Shown one piece after another: positions 22,656-34,427 of a stretch of DNA of 64,000 bases. Location of the stretch: NCBI GenBank assembly GCA_030512295.1, contig JAULSR010000002.1, forward strand, positions 4,712,001 to 4,776,000, in the 5' to 3' direction. The first letter of the stretch is position 1; each line of letters opens with the position of its first letter. The notes beneath the pieces are model-generated. The model had not been told where the DNA came from. It did no database searches and was given only the letters and a program-made list of their open reading frames with translations. The stretch comes from Bombardia bombarda (taxonomy: Eukaryota; Ascomycota; Sordariomycetes; Sordariales; Lasiosphaeriaceae). A program made the translations under genes and the position numbers.

Positions 22656-24567
22656 ATGGCTAAAGAAACACCGATTCCATCGGCTTCGACGTCGTCGGTC
22701 GATCAAGGAAACGATGGAATCAAGAACCTCGTCGCACCTCAAGGCCCTGTATCGGAATCGGACGGAGCGGGTGTGACGCCAGCGACAACAACCGTCCCGG
22801 ATCTCGGCCAGCAAGAAGAGCAAGCACAGCATGGGCCCGGCAAGAAGCCGCCCTTTGGCGAGCGGCCGGCCTGCTTCAGGAGTACCTTCCAAGAGATCGC
22901 ATTCGTCTCTCAGGCCACCGTCGCGACGGCCACGAGCTCCTTCCTCCAGGGCGCGAGCGCCATCATCACCGCCTCCATCGGCCGAGACCTCGGCATGACC
23001 CAGGGCGAGATCACCTGGATTTCGGCGTCGAGCGCGCTGACGGCTGGCGCCTTCCAGCTCGGGCTGGGCCAGCTTGCCGACCTGCTCGGCCGCAAGGCCG
23101 TCTTCATCATCGGCATGGGCTCATTCAGCGCCTTTGTTCTGCTGGTGTCGTTTGCCCAGGACCCTTTCTGGATGGATGTGGTGATGGGCATCCTGGGTGT
23201 CTGCTCCGCCATGGTGGTGCCGCCCGCTATCGGTATCATGGGCGCCGCGTACGACAAGCCGTCCAAGCGCAAGAATATGGCCTTCTCTGCCTTCAGTGCG
23301 GGCAACCCGCTCGGGTTCGTGTTTGGGAGCATATTATCGGGGGTGGCAACCAAGTTGTTCAACTGGCGGGCTGCATATGTTCTCATGGCCATCATTTGGT
23401 TTGTATTTACTGTGGCGGCTTTCTGGACTATCCCCAAAGTGGAGGCGTATCCTCCCGATCAGCCGTTCAAGGAACGAGTCAAGATCTTCCTCAAGACCTT
23501 TGACTCTGTCGGCACGGTTTTAACAATTTTTGGGACGGGGTTGCTGACGGCCGCTATAACGTGAGTCTCAAAATCCCAGTGCCTCATCTTTCAACGTCAG
23601 TGCTGACATGTTTGTTTGCCAGTCTTGGACCGACGGACGGTTGGAAATCGGCGCATGTCATCGCCATGCTCATCCTCGGAGTAGTGCTCCTCGTCGTTTT
23701 TGGATTCTGGGAGCGCGTGTTTCCCACCCCGCTGATGCCGCCACACATTTGGAAAGATCGAAACTTCACCTTAGTACGTTCCCTCTCGTGGCTACCAATT
23801 ACAAGAGCTAACCCGACAGTAGATAATAATGACATCTCTTTTGGGCTTCATGGGCTTTATCGTGTCCAACTTCTGGTTGGCTTTGTACATGCAGGAGATC
23901 CAGAACTTGGCTCCGCTTGAGGTTGCCGTGCATCTCTTGCCTCAGGCGATCGCGGGCATGACATACAACCTCATCGCAGGGTCGGTGCTACATCGTGTCA
24001 ACAATACGGCTCTTCTGGCTATGGGCGCCTGCGCTTATGTGGGATCTAACGTACTGCTGTCCTTGATGAGCCCAGACAGCATATACTGGGCTTTCGTCTT
24101 TACCTTTCTAGTTCTGGCCGTCGTCGGGGCCGACTTTCAGTTCAATGTCTCCAATGTAAGTTCCCACTTTGCCGTCTCAACCTCAACAATGGTAGTTATT
24201 AACACGGTGCCAGATGTATGTGATGCAATCTCTGCCATCCCACCAGCAAGCGCTTGCGGGCGGCATCTTCAACACGCTTTTCAGGCTCGGCACTGCTGTC
24301 GGCCTAGGATTGTCAACGGCCGTATACAGCTCGGTCGCCGAGACTCCCGAGAGAATGATCAACCCTGCGCTCCCTTTTACCCGGGCATTCCAGGTTGCGA
24401 TTGGATTGAGTGCCGCTAGCTTTCTGTTTCTACCTTTTGTTAGGCTAGGCACGCAAGGTCACTCACGTCGCGAGGATAATACCGAAGACTCGAAGCTCGA
24501 GGCCTCGCCTGTGGCTCCGGCTGCTACACCAGGCTTGGTTGCCGGTACCACAACAAAAGAACAGTAG
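22656..24567 (+). CDS. MFS transporter, DHA2 drug/H+ antiporter type
   Basis: A plasma-membrane-type major facilitator of 580 residues in four exons: 22656-23560, 23623-23773, 23823-24155 and 24214-24567. Frames join without gaps (AAIT/LGPTDGW, FTL/IIMTSLLG, NVSN/MYVMQS). The start at 22656 sits in a good context (AACCATGG); a longer in-frame start at 22425 would add 77 residues unlike a transporter. Residues 1-80 are hydrophilic, then many hydrophobic helices follow. MFS motif A is GQLADLLGRK at 138-147. The late motif region MQSLPSHQQALAGGIFNTLF is typical of the Atr1/YOR378W-like branch of DHA2 proteins (boron, ammonium or drug export), which usually have 14 helices. The substrate cannot be read from sequence. 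A secreted GMC oxidoreductase follows 1.1 kb downstream on the same strand. Confidence 0.93.
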
Positions 24568-25666
24568 AGAAGGTCGAGATGGTATGAAGTAAGCATGGTG
24601 TCGGACTACGGTGTAGAGCAGGGACCGGTGCAGTTCAACATGTTGTCCAAACAGCACTGTGAGCGGCTGATGAAGGCTAAGTAGTATATAAAAGTAGGTA
24701 TCTAGGTCACAAAAAAAGGGCAGGACCAGGCTGGTCGACAGTCTTGCTCTCTTAAAGATGTACATATCCCCAAATACATAACAGCTACTTTTGTTTTTAG
24801 CCTTCACGTTCTGCGCGAGCTACAAGTACCAATCTTGGTACGTTTGCTTCGTACATGTACATAAGACGACTTCGTGTACCCCGTACTTGCTGACTTTTGG
24901 AAAGGCAAGAAACCTGGAAGGTAGCAAGCGGTCTCATTTCGAGAAGACAGACATACTACGCCACAGCAGCCGTGTCAGTGCATGATTCTACTACCCTATT
25001 TTTATTTCCCAGGAGTTTTTAAGCGAATAAACAATAAATTAATTCAAATTACTTGGGTGGTTCGATGACAACGGAAGTCGCCTGCCCAAAATACGGGCTC
25101 GCTCGCGCTTGCCGCTTATTGAGAATGGGTACTTCGTTTGTCGTCCACGGATCGCGCCTTCCAACTTTGCAAACTGCCGATAAGAAGATTAGCTGCAGGG
25201 GACTTATCGCGTGCAAAGTTCTGGAGAAAGCCTGGGCAACAACAGGATCACATCGCTAGGTCTCTATTCCGCCTACGTGAGGTGGCAGCTATTCGCAAGA
25301 CAAACATCCACAATGGGAAGATGCTCGGTGAATGCCTTGTTCCCGAAAGACTGCTGATCCGGTCTTTTTGCCTACTAGTCTATCCTTGGAACTTCATTGA
25401 CTCACTGCCCAGTACCGGCTCTCTTCTTGATACAGGTCACGTTCGATAAGTATAAAACATGGCGACTGATCCTTTCCCAGCCACATACAATTTCTTGATC
25501 CATCGCCTCACAACTTTCCTCCACTAGCATAACACTCCCTTGGCATCATCATACTATACGTTGCTTGCAGAAAGCATTTCTTATGTTAGATACAAGGAAG
25601 ATCGAACACAGCGGGTCGTTTTCTTATCGACATTTGCATACTCGAGCTGTCACAACCACAACCATC
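24568..25666. other. Intergenic region with the GMC gene promoter
   Basis: This 1.1 kb is AT-rich just after the MFS stop. I see no coding frame of note. It ends with a TATA-box candidate and a CT/CA-rich leader for the oxidoreductase gene. Confidence 0.6.
25451..25457 (+). promoter_or_regulatory. Candidate TATA box of the GMC oxidoreductase gene
   Basis: TATAAAA lies 210 bp before the ATG at 25667, with a CA/CT-rich stretch between them. TATA promoters in fungi often belong to inducible genes, so this gene may be regulated rather than constitutive. Confidence 0.5.
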
Positions 25667-28148
25667 ATGATTCTCCAAACATTCTTATCGTTCATTTTCT
25701 TTTCTGCACTCTTTCCTTCCGTACTCTGCATTTTCTTGGACCCCAGCAATATCACCGATGCTATCCTACCCTCCTACGACTACATTGTCGTTGGAGGCGG
25801 TCTTGCCGGCTTGGTTGTCGCTAACCGCCTGACTGAAGACAAGAATGGTTCGTCTTCTTTGCACGGCCGGCTTCCGGAGTACACCCACTGACCTGAGCCA
25901 TAGTAACTGTCCTCGTGCTTGAAGCTGGTGACCTGTAAGTTGGGCGCCCGTTAGCTGAAACGCAAAGAAACAATCAGGACTGACTAGACATCGTTGGCAG
26001 AGACTCCGCGGACAATGCAGTTACCGTGCCCGCTTTCGTAGGCCATAACCTCTCGCCGGCTTACGACTGGGGCATACAGATGGCGCCACAGGAGTTTCTT
26101 TCCAACCGCACACCGCATTTTCCCCAGGGGCGTGTTGTTGGTGGCGGAACTGTCATCAACGGCATGGTCATGACCCGCGGTTCGAGAGTTGACTATGACG
26201 CCTGGGAAGAGCTTGGAAATCCCGGTTGGGGCTGGCAGGGGCTTCTCCCATATTTAATGAAGGTTCGTACCTCTGTAACTATTATAATACATACTCACCA
26301 TCTGGAACTGCAGAGCGAAACCTTCGTCACCGATGTAGACCCCGAGGTCGCCAGCACTTTCCATATCCAGCCTAACATGTCGACACACGGCACCACGGGC
26401 CCTCTCGAAGTAGCCTACCCCAGGTTCTTTTACAACCAGTCCAGTACGTTTGATCGCTCTTGCGGTCCAGTCTCGCCGTGCATCCGAATCTAACGGTTAT
26501 CAGGCAACTTTCTTCGAGGTCTTTCTGAGCTGGGAATACCGCTGCCCGGCGATCCTAACGCTGGTGCCATGGCTGGCGGCATGATTAATCCCTCTAGCAT
26601 GACCCGCGATCGAACGAGAGCCGACAGCCGCACGGCATACCTGAACGGTGTCTTGAATCGCACCGACTTGCACCTGGCAACTGGACAGACAGTTACTCGG
26701 ATTCTCATTGGCGCTGGACGCGGTTACGATCCAGATTTTGGGAATTTACGACGAGCAAACGGGGTCGAGGTGAGTAGGGACACATAGCGAGACCGACTTT
26801 GGCATTCGTCACTGACCGGATAATATGCTAGTACACCGAATCGGCTACCGCTGTCCGTCAAAGCGTGATGTGCAGAAGGGAGGTTATTCTCGCAGCAGGA
26901 GCTATTCTGTCTCCAGTCTTGCTTCAAGTGTCTGGAATTGGTCCTACCCCTATTCTCGAGGACTTAAATGTTGATGTGCAGGTCAATCTCCCGGGTGTCG
27001 GGCAGAACCTTCAAGACCATGGCATGGTGGGGGCCTTCTACAACTGTCAGTTCTCCTACTGACTATGTCCGTTTTACTATGACTGACTATGCGAGTCTCT
27101 AGACACCGCGCCAAATCTGTTCTCGACGAGAAACCTTACCGATGAGACTCTGTCCGAGGCAAAGCAAGAATACTTTACTGACCACACGGGTGAGCACCCT
27201 CACTTTCGGTTGATATGTATGCCTCATCCACTGACAAACTCTATATGCTATAAAATCAAGGCCCCTGGACTGCCCCTCTCATTTCAACAGTCGCCTTCCT
27301 TGACCTCCGATCGCTGGCGTCGAACTGGTCATCCATGATATACAACATCTCCAAGGTACCAGCAGAACAGCATCTGCCCCCAGGCCCAGGACAACACCCA
27401 AGCATTATCAACGGCTACAAGGTCCAGCGGAGACTTCTCCAGCGCCTTCTCAGCCTCACCAGCGTTGGCGCTATCGAGATCATGGCCGACACCACCGGTA
27501 CCCTGACCGCATCCCTCCAGCACCCCTTCAGCCGAGGAACCGTACGCGCTCGTTCAGCTGATATTTTCGCTGGCGGTTCCGTCGACAAGAACGTCGTTCT
27601 CGACCCGCGATACTGCGCACAGCCAGAGGACTGCCAAATAATGGTCGCCAGCCTGTTGTTCAACGGCCGTCTCGTCGGCACAGACGCAATGAAGGAGCTC
27701 TTGCCGCAGCCGCCAGCCCCGTGGAACATGGCGACCGCCGGGTCGGGGCTCGTTGCTAATGCTACGAAATTGCTCGATGCTGCCGTCCGATCCGGTCTGG
27801 GGACCGAGTTCCACCCGGTCGGGACGACGAGCATGATGCCCTTTGACATGGGCGGTGTGGTCGACCCGCGGCTGATGGTTTACGGGACGGAGAACCTCCG
27901 GGTGGTGAACGCGGGCATCATACCGCTTGTTCCGGGGGCGCATTTGCAGGCCTCTGTATATGCTATTGCTGAGAGGGTGAGTGATCAAGCTAGCTATTTG
28001 TGTTATATGCAGTAAATTTTGTCTCTTATTATGTTATGGTGCTGAGCTAACTCTAAACGTTTTACAGGCCGCGGACATACTGAAGGAGGACGCCGCCAGC
28101 TTCGCTCAGACTTACAATCAAAAATGGCAGACAAAGTGGAAAGCTTGA
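25667..28148 (+). CDS. Secreted GMC-family FAD oxidoreductase
   Basis: A flavin-dependent alcohol, sugar or choline oxidase/dehydrogenase of 655 residues. Nine exons: 25667-25847, 25904-25934, 26001-26262, 26314-26443, 26504-26769, 26832-27045, 27103-27189, 27261-27976, 28068-28148; all junctions are GT..AG and keep frame. Residues 1-22 form a hydrophobic signal peptide (MILQTFLSFIFFSALFPSVL), so it is probably secreted. The FAD-binding motif GGGLAG is at 43-48, followed by NVTVLVLEAGD. The GMC signature GRVVGGGTVINGM is at 114-126, and GAILSPVLLQVSGIGP is the second GMC signature. The active-site histidines are H575 (HPVGTT) and H618 (VPGAHLQAS), 43 residues apart as usual. Several N-glycosylation sites are visible. 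It could be glucose oxidase-, aryl-alcohol oxidase- or choline dehydrogenase-like; the substrate is undecided. Confidence 0.95.
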
Positions 28149-29198
28149 ACGAAGCTAACTCGTCTGAGATTGATGCACTCATGATCTCTGTCAAGAGTGT
28201 AAGAGTTTTGATAATTTTGGTGCAGTGAAGGGCTGGCGTTCTATCGCCTGGATATGCTTTACAGTCATTACTTGGGAAGTATACGCTTGGGTTTGCCATG
28301 ATTGTCTTGAACGGTATTTTTATGGTCGCTGTTATTATCTGGAGTTTGTTGGGTGGAAATATGGTTGAAGGAAAGGTTTCGAGTTTGCTGCTATGGAAAA
28401 GGAGGAAGCGTAAAAGTGGGTTACATCTACTGGTATTAATAATGGGTTCCGCATTAGTTTTGCAAAGAGTTAAAGGAAAAGTAAATATTACGAAACTGGA
28501 GGCATGGCTTAAATAGCTGCAAAAAGCAAATAGCTAGAGTTAATCGTAAAAGTAATGCGTTATTCTTTTGCTCACACGAGAGATGTGAACAGAAGGTTTG
28601 GGGAGTGATGGTGAAATTTGGAGCAAATAGTTCATTTGGAACATCGTGTTCTTGGGCGACCACTGCAAATAAGAGGAGAATACAGAGGCGTCTCTTCCCG
28701 AAACAAATAACTCGAGCAAATCGTAGAGCAAATCGAGAATGAAATGTGTATCAAAAGGCTAGTAAATAAGAAGTTAAATGTTAACGGCCCTGTAAATGCT
28801 TTATTAACCAGCCTACCTGCCAGCCAGGCAACCCATCCGACCCGATCCCTCTGGTCTTTTCTTTTTTTCCTAGCGCCCCCCAAAAAACGCCCTACGCTGT
28901 CCGGCCTTGCCCTTGTCTTCTGCTACGCTATCGTAAGGTATCTACAAGATATGAAGATAGTGAAATAGACCACCGACGAAAGCTTCATCAAGACATCGAT
29001 CATGTGTGGCAAGCATACATGCAGTAGGTCTAGAGTATCGCCCCACCCAATAAGTATCCAATCCATTTCATACATAAATAACACAATCATATCGCGCGCA
29101 TAAATGAGTATCCCAACACCGACCCCCAAGCCTGCAAAGAACTAGGTATCAAATATGCAAACAAACAAACAAACAAACAAACAAACCCCCCATCAGTC
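28149..29198. other. Convergent 3' intergenic region
   Basis: This lies between the ends of two converging genes (GMC plus, OST-alpha minus). It is AT-rich from about 28160 to 28820. I see only short unconvincing frames. A CAAA microsatellite lies beside the OST-alpha gene stop codon. Confidence 0.6.
29158..29186. repeat. CAAA tetranucleotide microsatellite
   Basis: About seven AAAC/CAAA units end 12 nt before the OST-alpha gene stop (29199), so on the minus strand it is a GTTT repeat at the start of that gene's 3' UTR. Confidence 0.9.
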
Positions 29199-31273
29199 TC
29201 ACCTCGGGCCGCCCTGCGGGTCCCGTGGCCCCCATAACGCCTCGCCAACTCTCAACTGTGTAGAGTTTCGCGGGTTATTATTCGGTTGTTGTTGTTGTTG
29301 CTGCTGTGGCTGCTGTGGCTGTTTCTGATACGCCTGCGGCACCGGCTGCGCAAAATGCATATCCTGCCTGCTACCCTGTCTCGACCATCCGCCCAGCGAC
29401 GACTCCTCATCCACCGTCGACAGCGACTGGTGGCGATCGCGAAGATCCTGATTGGACTGTGGCTCCGGTTGGTGCCTTCCCGCATCCGCCACATCAACAA
29501 CCACGTAATCATCCGATGACGACGGTGGGCTATCATATCGTTGCTGCTGGTCTTGCTGCTGTCTATAATCGGGGCTGAGCGGGCTCGGATCGGGGCGCGA
29601 AAAGTTGGAATGTGTCGGGTTCGGCTGAGCGTTCTGTATCAGCGCTGCGCGCTCCTCGCGCGACTGTCTCCTGCCACCGCCACCAGGCCGCTGCTGTACC
29701 ACGCCTAGGTCGTCACTGCTATCACCGCTCCCGAACTTGCTCGCGCGGAACTCATTCGCGATGGGCAGGTGTGCCGTGCTATTCGCGGCCATGGGCGACA
29801 TCATACCTAGCCCGGCGCGCCCTGCTCCCCCTCCTCCGTAGCCCGTCTCGACGGCATCCAGATGATCTCCGTGATGATTACCCTGCTTATCGCTCAGGCT
29901 ACTTAGGTCATCCATGCCTACTGCGCCCCCATCGACCGCGCTATTCTTCCTCGGCAGCTGATAGCTGACGTCGTGATGGCGGTGTTTGGCGCCCACAAAG
30001 AGCCAGCGCATGCCGCGGCCGAAGCCCTTGGCAACGTCCCAGATATTGACCGTGTCCCAGAGAGCTTTGATTCCGAGGAAACCGCCCTGCTTGGGGGTGC
30101 CCTTGCGGATGTATCCGCGGTACGGGAAGGCCCAGAGATGCAAGACGGCGAAGCAGGCCATCTCGAAGCAAAGCAGCAGGGAGGGGATGCCGACCTTGAT
30201 ATCGGGGTAGGCGAGGACCTCGTTGGGGTGCACCAGGTTGAGGGTGCTGGTGCCCACGCTGATGGCGGCCGACTGCCAGAAAGACAGGAAGATGACGAGC
30301 TTGATGGCGAGCACCTTGAGGAAGGGCTGATTGGGTTTCAGTTGCTCTGTGTTGCGGAGTTGGACGTAGAACTGGATGACGCAGTACATTGCAATGGTGA
30401 CGGCGATAGATTGAATCACGACGATCTGTGGGCAGCAAGGTTAATACACTGATTCGAGGTGTTCGTCCGAGTTATGTTCTGTCCAAGGATCGTAGTGACT
30501 TACCCAGATGTGGGAAAAGACTGGACTGTTTGAGCTCTCACAGTATTTGTGAAAGTATTGCGAGGCGACGGCCGAGATGGTCATGGCGATGCGGATGAAG
30601 CAGTAATGGTATATGCCGATCCAGATGATGTTGAACCAGGTGAGGCCGCTGCGGGGAGTCCTCCAGGGCCCGCGCTCGCCCCCGCAACACTTTGCGAACC
30701 AATTGAGGGGCCATACCCACGGCGTGATGGGATGCATGTTGCGGAAGTACTCTTTTTGCTCGTGCAGGTCCGGCTTGATGTAGTGACATAGCAGGGAGAA
30801 GAAGGACGAAATGGCAAAGGCCTCGTAGCAGTCGCAAATGACCTGGAAGTAGATGGCGTGCCAGTAGAAGCGAATCGAGAGGTACGACGATGTGGCATAG
30901 ACGGGGATCATGAGGAGGATACGCATAATGCTGCCGGAGTAGGTTAGTGCGGGCATACGGGGGCGTTTCTATCTATCTGCTCAAGAAGGGGCCAAGTACG
31001 TACTGCTTTTGCTCGTGGGGTACGGTGTAGTGCGTCGCATGCATCATGATCAGGTAGAAGCTAAGAAGAATAGCTATTAGAGATGAAGCGGCCCCGATGA
31101 TGAGGGCCAGCTGGTGGAAGGTCAGAGGACCGGCGATAGCGTTCTCGCTGCCCGGGAGGACTGCAAGGGTAGGTCAGTATGTAGGTATTCGGACAAGCCA
31201 TGTCGGAGGGGTGACGAGGCCACAACATACTCCTGAGCTCCTCGAGCGTCGAGTTGCACGTCGAGTTGAGCAT
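29199..31273 (-). CDS. OST-alpha / TMEM184 (DUF300) seven-helix membrane protein
   Basis: A fungal member of the organic solute transporter alpha/TMEM184 family (Pfam Solute_trans_a) with 617 residues. Exons are 31273-31231, 31160-31004, 30930-30504 and 30425-29199. Joins are in frame (EELR-I-LPGSEN, EQKH/IMRILLMIPVY, FSHIW/IVVIQS). The short lumenal or extracellular N-terminus has two N-glycosylation sites (N3, N7). About seven hydrophobic helices follow, including LIAILLSFYLIMMHA, the family-typical IRFYWHAIYFQVICDCYEAFAISSFF as a long block, and LLLCFEMACFAVLHL. A CC pair precedes GGERG and could be acylated. The last roughly 260 residues are cytosolic, hydrophilic, and rich in Ser, Pro and Gln. 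Family members act in solute transport or at vacuolar/endomembranes; the role here is unknown. The start at 31273 is the only ATG in the first exon frame. Confidence 0.92.
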
Positions 31274-31389
31274 GTCGGGCACTCTTTAGGCGGTAAGCAA
31301 AGCGTCGAAAAAGTCGGGTTTGGCGTGTGTGCGATCAAAAGTCTTTACCCCAGAGGGCACCCTCCCTTGCAACGTAGCGCAGTGTGTAA

Positions 31390-31390
<1 letters not shown>

Positions 31391-31423
<33 letters not shown>
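31391..31423. repeat. CGT trinucleotide microsatellite
   Basis: Eleven perfect CGT units about 120 bp upstream of the OST-alpha start codon, probably in its 5' leader or promoter (ACG repeat in the sense of that gene). Confidence 0.92.
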
Positions 31424-34200
31424 GGGATGGTTTTGTAAGTTGCGCTCACGCATGCGCTCCTGCCAGGCGATAATTCTCAGTGCCACGATTAAGACCGGTA
31501 TGTATTCTCGGACCAGCGACAATATAATCGATCTGAAAGAAGGTCTCTGGCAAAAGAGAATGCCCCGCGCGCGCGCGTCGGCGGATCGAAGGGGGGCGAG
31601 GTGTACGGCCGTTGGTCGCGGGTGAATCTGGCTGGAACGCGGGCGCCGTCTAAGAGGTCAGATTATGACGGAATAGCTCGTACGTATTCGCAGGTCGATC
31701 AGTGTTGGCCAGCCGAGGAAGCCAAAAACAAACAAACAAAAAAGGTGAGCAAGCAGCGCTTCGTGATGGTGGTTTGCTTCGTTCCTAGGAAAAGGATGTG
31801 CGGTGGATTGCCGACTTCACGTTTGATGGGCGTCTGGGTATAGAGCACCCTAAAATTGCAGGGCAGTGTGCAGCGCACCTCTCGGCTCCTGCACGCCGAC
31901 GTACCCGCCAAGTCTCTGCCAAGCCCTCTTCGCATCGTTGAGGCTGTGCCACTAAGCCCCCTTGGCTTCTATCTGTTGCGGGGCTTGGCGGGCTCTCGGG
32001 CTCTTGCAGCCCCCCCACTGGCCCAAGTTCGGGTCCGACGTAACCCACGCGACAAAGTCGCTTTCTCGCAACCCAGGCCAAGAGAAGCCAAGTCATTGAG
32101 GCTGAATGCTCAACAGATGGGATGTCTCCAGCTTAAGGGAAACTGCGAGCGCATTTCGGTAGACTCAGCTGCCCTGTGGGAAAGTCACATGCCGAATCTT
32201 TTTGTACACTAGACGACTAGACTCTGGGTCTTACGGGTTTACTTCATTTTACCAGCTCTAGATAATACTTCGAGGGGTTCACTCACATTGTCTCTTATTC
32301 TTGATGAATAACAAATAACACGCATCGTCACAGGCGGCGCGGGCCGATCCCCAAGATAGAAACTCGTATCATGAACAAACAAAGAAAATCACAAAGAGTC
32401 GTTCACTGTCAAGTGGCTGAAGTCAAGGCCAAAGCTTTTATTTCCTTGGCATCACTTTGCTACTTCCTTGTGACGCAATGTCCCGTCACGTCACACAAGA
32501 GAGTTTTCACATTCATGCATCGAGACGCAGCTTGCAAATAAGCATACCATGGCCAGCTCATGTCTGGAGTAGCCCATCCACCAGCACCTGACTGATAACC
32601 GAAACAGCAAGCGCCAAGCGCACATGAACCGCACACCGCACACCGCCCTGCCTATCCTGAATGGATGAAACGCTAGCGCCATCTTAAAATCCCCGACTTC
32701 CTATCGATCTAGTGCCTGCCCCTGTCACCCCCTGTTGCCCGCAGCGAAGAGAAAAAAAGGAACGAAAATCCAATCTTCAAAACTCTCAAACTCACCTAAC
32801 CTCTATCCAGGAACCAAAACCTTGTCATCGACTGATAAGTTGGGGTATATAGTTCAACCTCACCATTAAATATTTAATATCCTTCGTCACCTCCGGAATA
32901 AGAATAATACAGTGCTTAAAGAAATCACTACCATCTTCGGACTCACCTAAAAGTTTTCGGATACCACTTTGCTTTTTTACAAACCCTCCGTCTCTGCAAA
33001 ATGATGTAACAAGTGACCAATACTGACCAGGTGTGTCTGGCCCCCCCTTGAAGATCGTTATCATAGCCACCCACTTCTTTAGCTTCCGCACCAACCAACT
33101 TAGCCGTGAGAGAGTGAGAGAAACATGAGAGAGTGTGCATCACCCGAGATCATCCCACTGATGAGTGAGAGTGTGTGTGTGGCAGGTGTCAACCACGTAG
33201 GCCGGTGGCACAGGTGACGCCCCCTTGAAACTGTCAAGAAGGTAATGTGACCTGTAGCCTACGCAGTCCCGCCACTTCTACTGGCTAAACCACATCCATT
33301 TCGATATGTGTGTGCAACACCAAGAAGAGATACTTGCCTCTCAGTGCAATAGCAAATGATATCCACAAGTCACATAAAAATAAGACTCACCTCGAATGAG
33401 TAAAATAAATAAATACTGTCGCTAACCCAAGCTTTTTTCTGTCCTGTAAACAGACACACCTATTCAAGTCGGCGTCAGAGGCCGCTCGCTATCAAAGGGC
33501 CCAACCAGAGTATCAGCCCACAACATATGCCCACGTACTCAAGAAACCATAGTCCCTAATAACTTCGTTATCACCACTCCGAGTGACCCTTCAATCTCTT
33601 CTGTAGGACAGTGTCGAACGGCAATCCAGTAACCCAGCCCCTTTCGCAGACCAAAAAAAAAATTGTTGCCAAAAACGTAGCACTGCCCAGGCCTCGTGTA
33701 ATGGGATCTGATATTTCTAGAATTCATTCATCCGCAATGTGTAGTACACAAATACGTACTTTCTCTCTTTCCTCGCCCTTGTTCCTCCAGCCACTGTTTC
33801 TTGTCCGAGGTCATCTCAGAAGTCCATTAATCTCCAGAGCGCCGAGAATGTATGCGCGCGTATCGCCTATGTGACGTGCGTGTGTTTGTGTCGTCCGAAG
33901 CATGTTCAAAACAGCGGCTGCAGTAATATTGGGGTTTCTCCTCAACCCATGGGCATCGGATTTTTATAATACAACCCCCTAATCCAGTGTTCCGTATCTA
34001 TAACCCTCTCCTGTCTCCGCCAAGCCCTTAAAAAAGTCTAGATTCGTAAGATAATGATGGTATGCGGTAGGTAGCAAAAGAAGAAGCGAAGATTAAGGCA
34101 ACCCGGGTGCCGTTGTTCCCCCGCACTTCCAATGTGGGTCTCTTGGGGATCATGGTTTCCACATCCCACACGCATCCAATTTCCAGCCAAGTTGCTTTTA

Positions 34201-34214
34201 CCCCCCCCCCCCCC
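34201..34214. repeat. Poly-C homopolymer run
   Basis: Fourteen consecutive C residues, intergenic, downstream of the WSC gene stop. The length is error-prone in sequencing. Confidence 0.85.
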
Positions 34215-34427
34215 ACCAAAAGAAAGAAGCAAAAAATACGACAACGTCCTTGCGCTGCTCAGGGAACCCATGTGTTCAGACCGAAACGCCGTGTGGTATC
34301 TCCAATGCAAATGTAGATGAAAGTGAGGTGATGAGTATGTGGAGGATGTTCGTGTAGTCGTGAAAGTGTCGGCTTATATTGTCCAACTCCTTGATATGCA
34401 CTGCAAGACTGAGCTGGTGGGCCACCT

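Larger units (their letters stand above)
31274..34427. other. 3.2 kb intergenic region between OST-alpha and WSC genes
   Basis: This contains the OST-alpha promoter and leader (with a CGT microsatellite at 31391-31423) and the 3' flank of the WSC gene. The stretch 32700-33500 is low in GC with many TG/GAGAG runs. A C homopolymer lies at 34201-34214. No coding frame shows family features. Confidence 0.5.
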
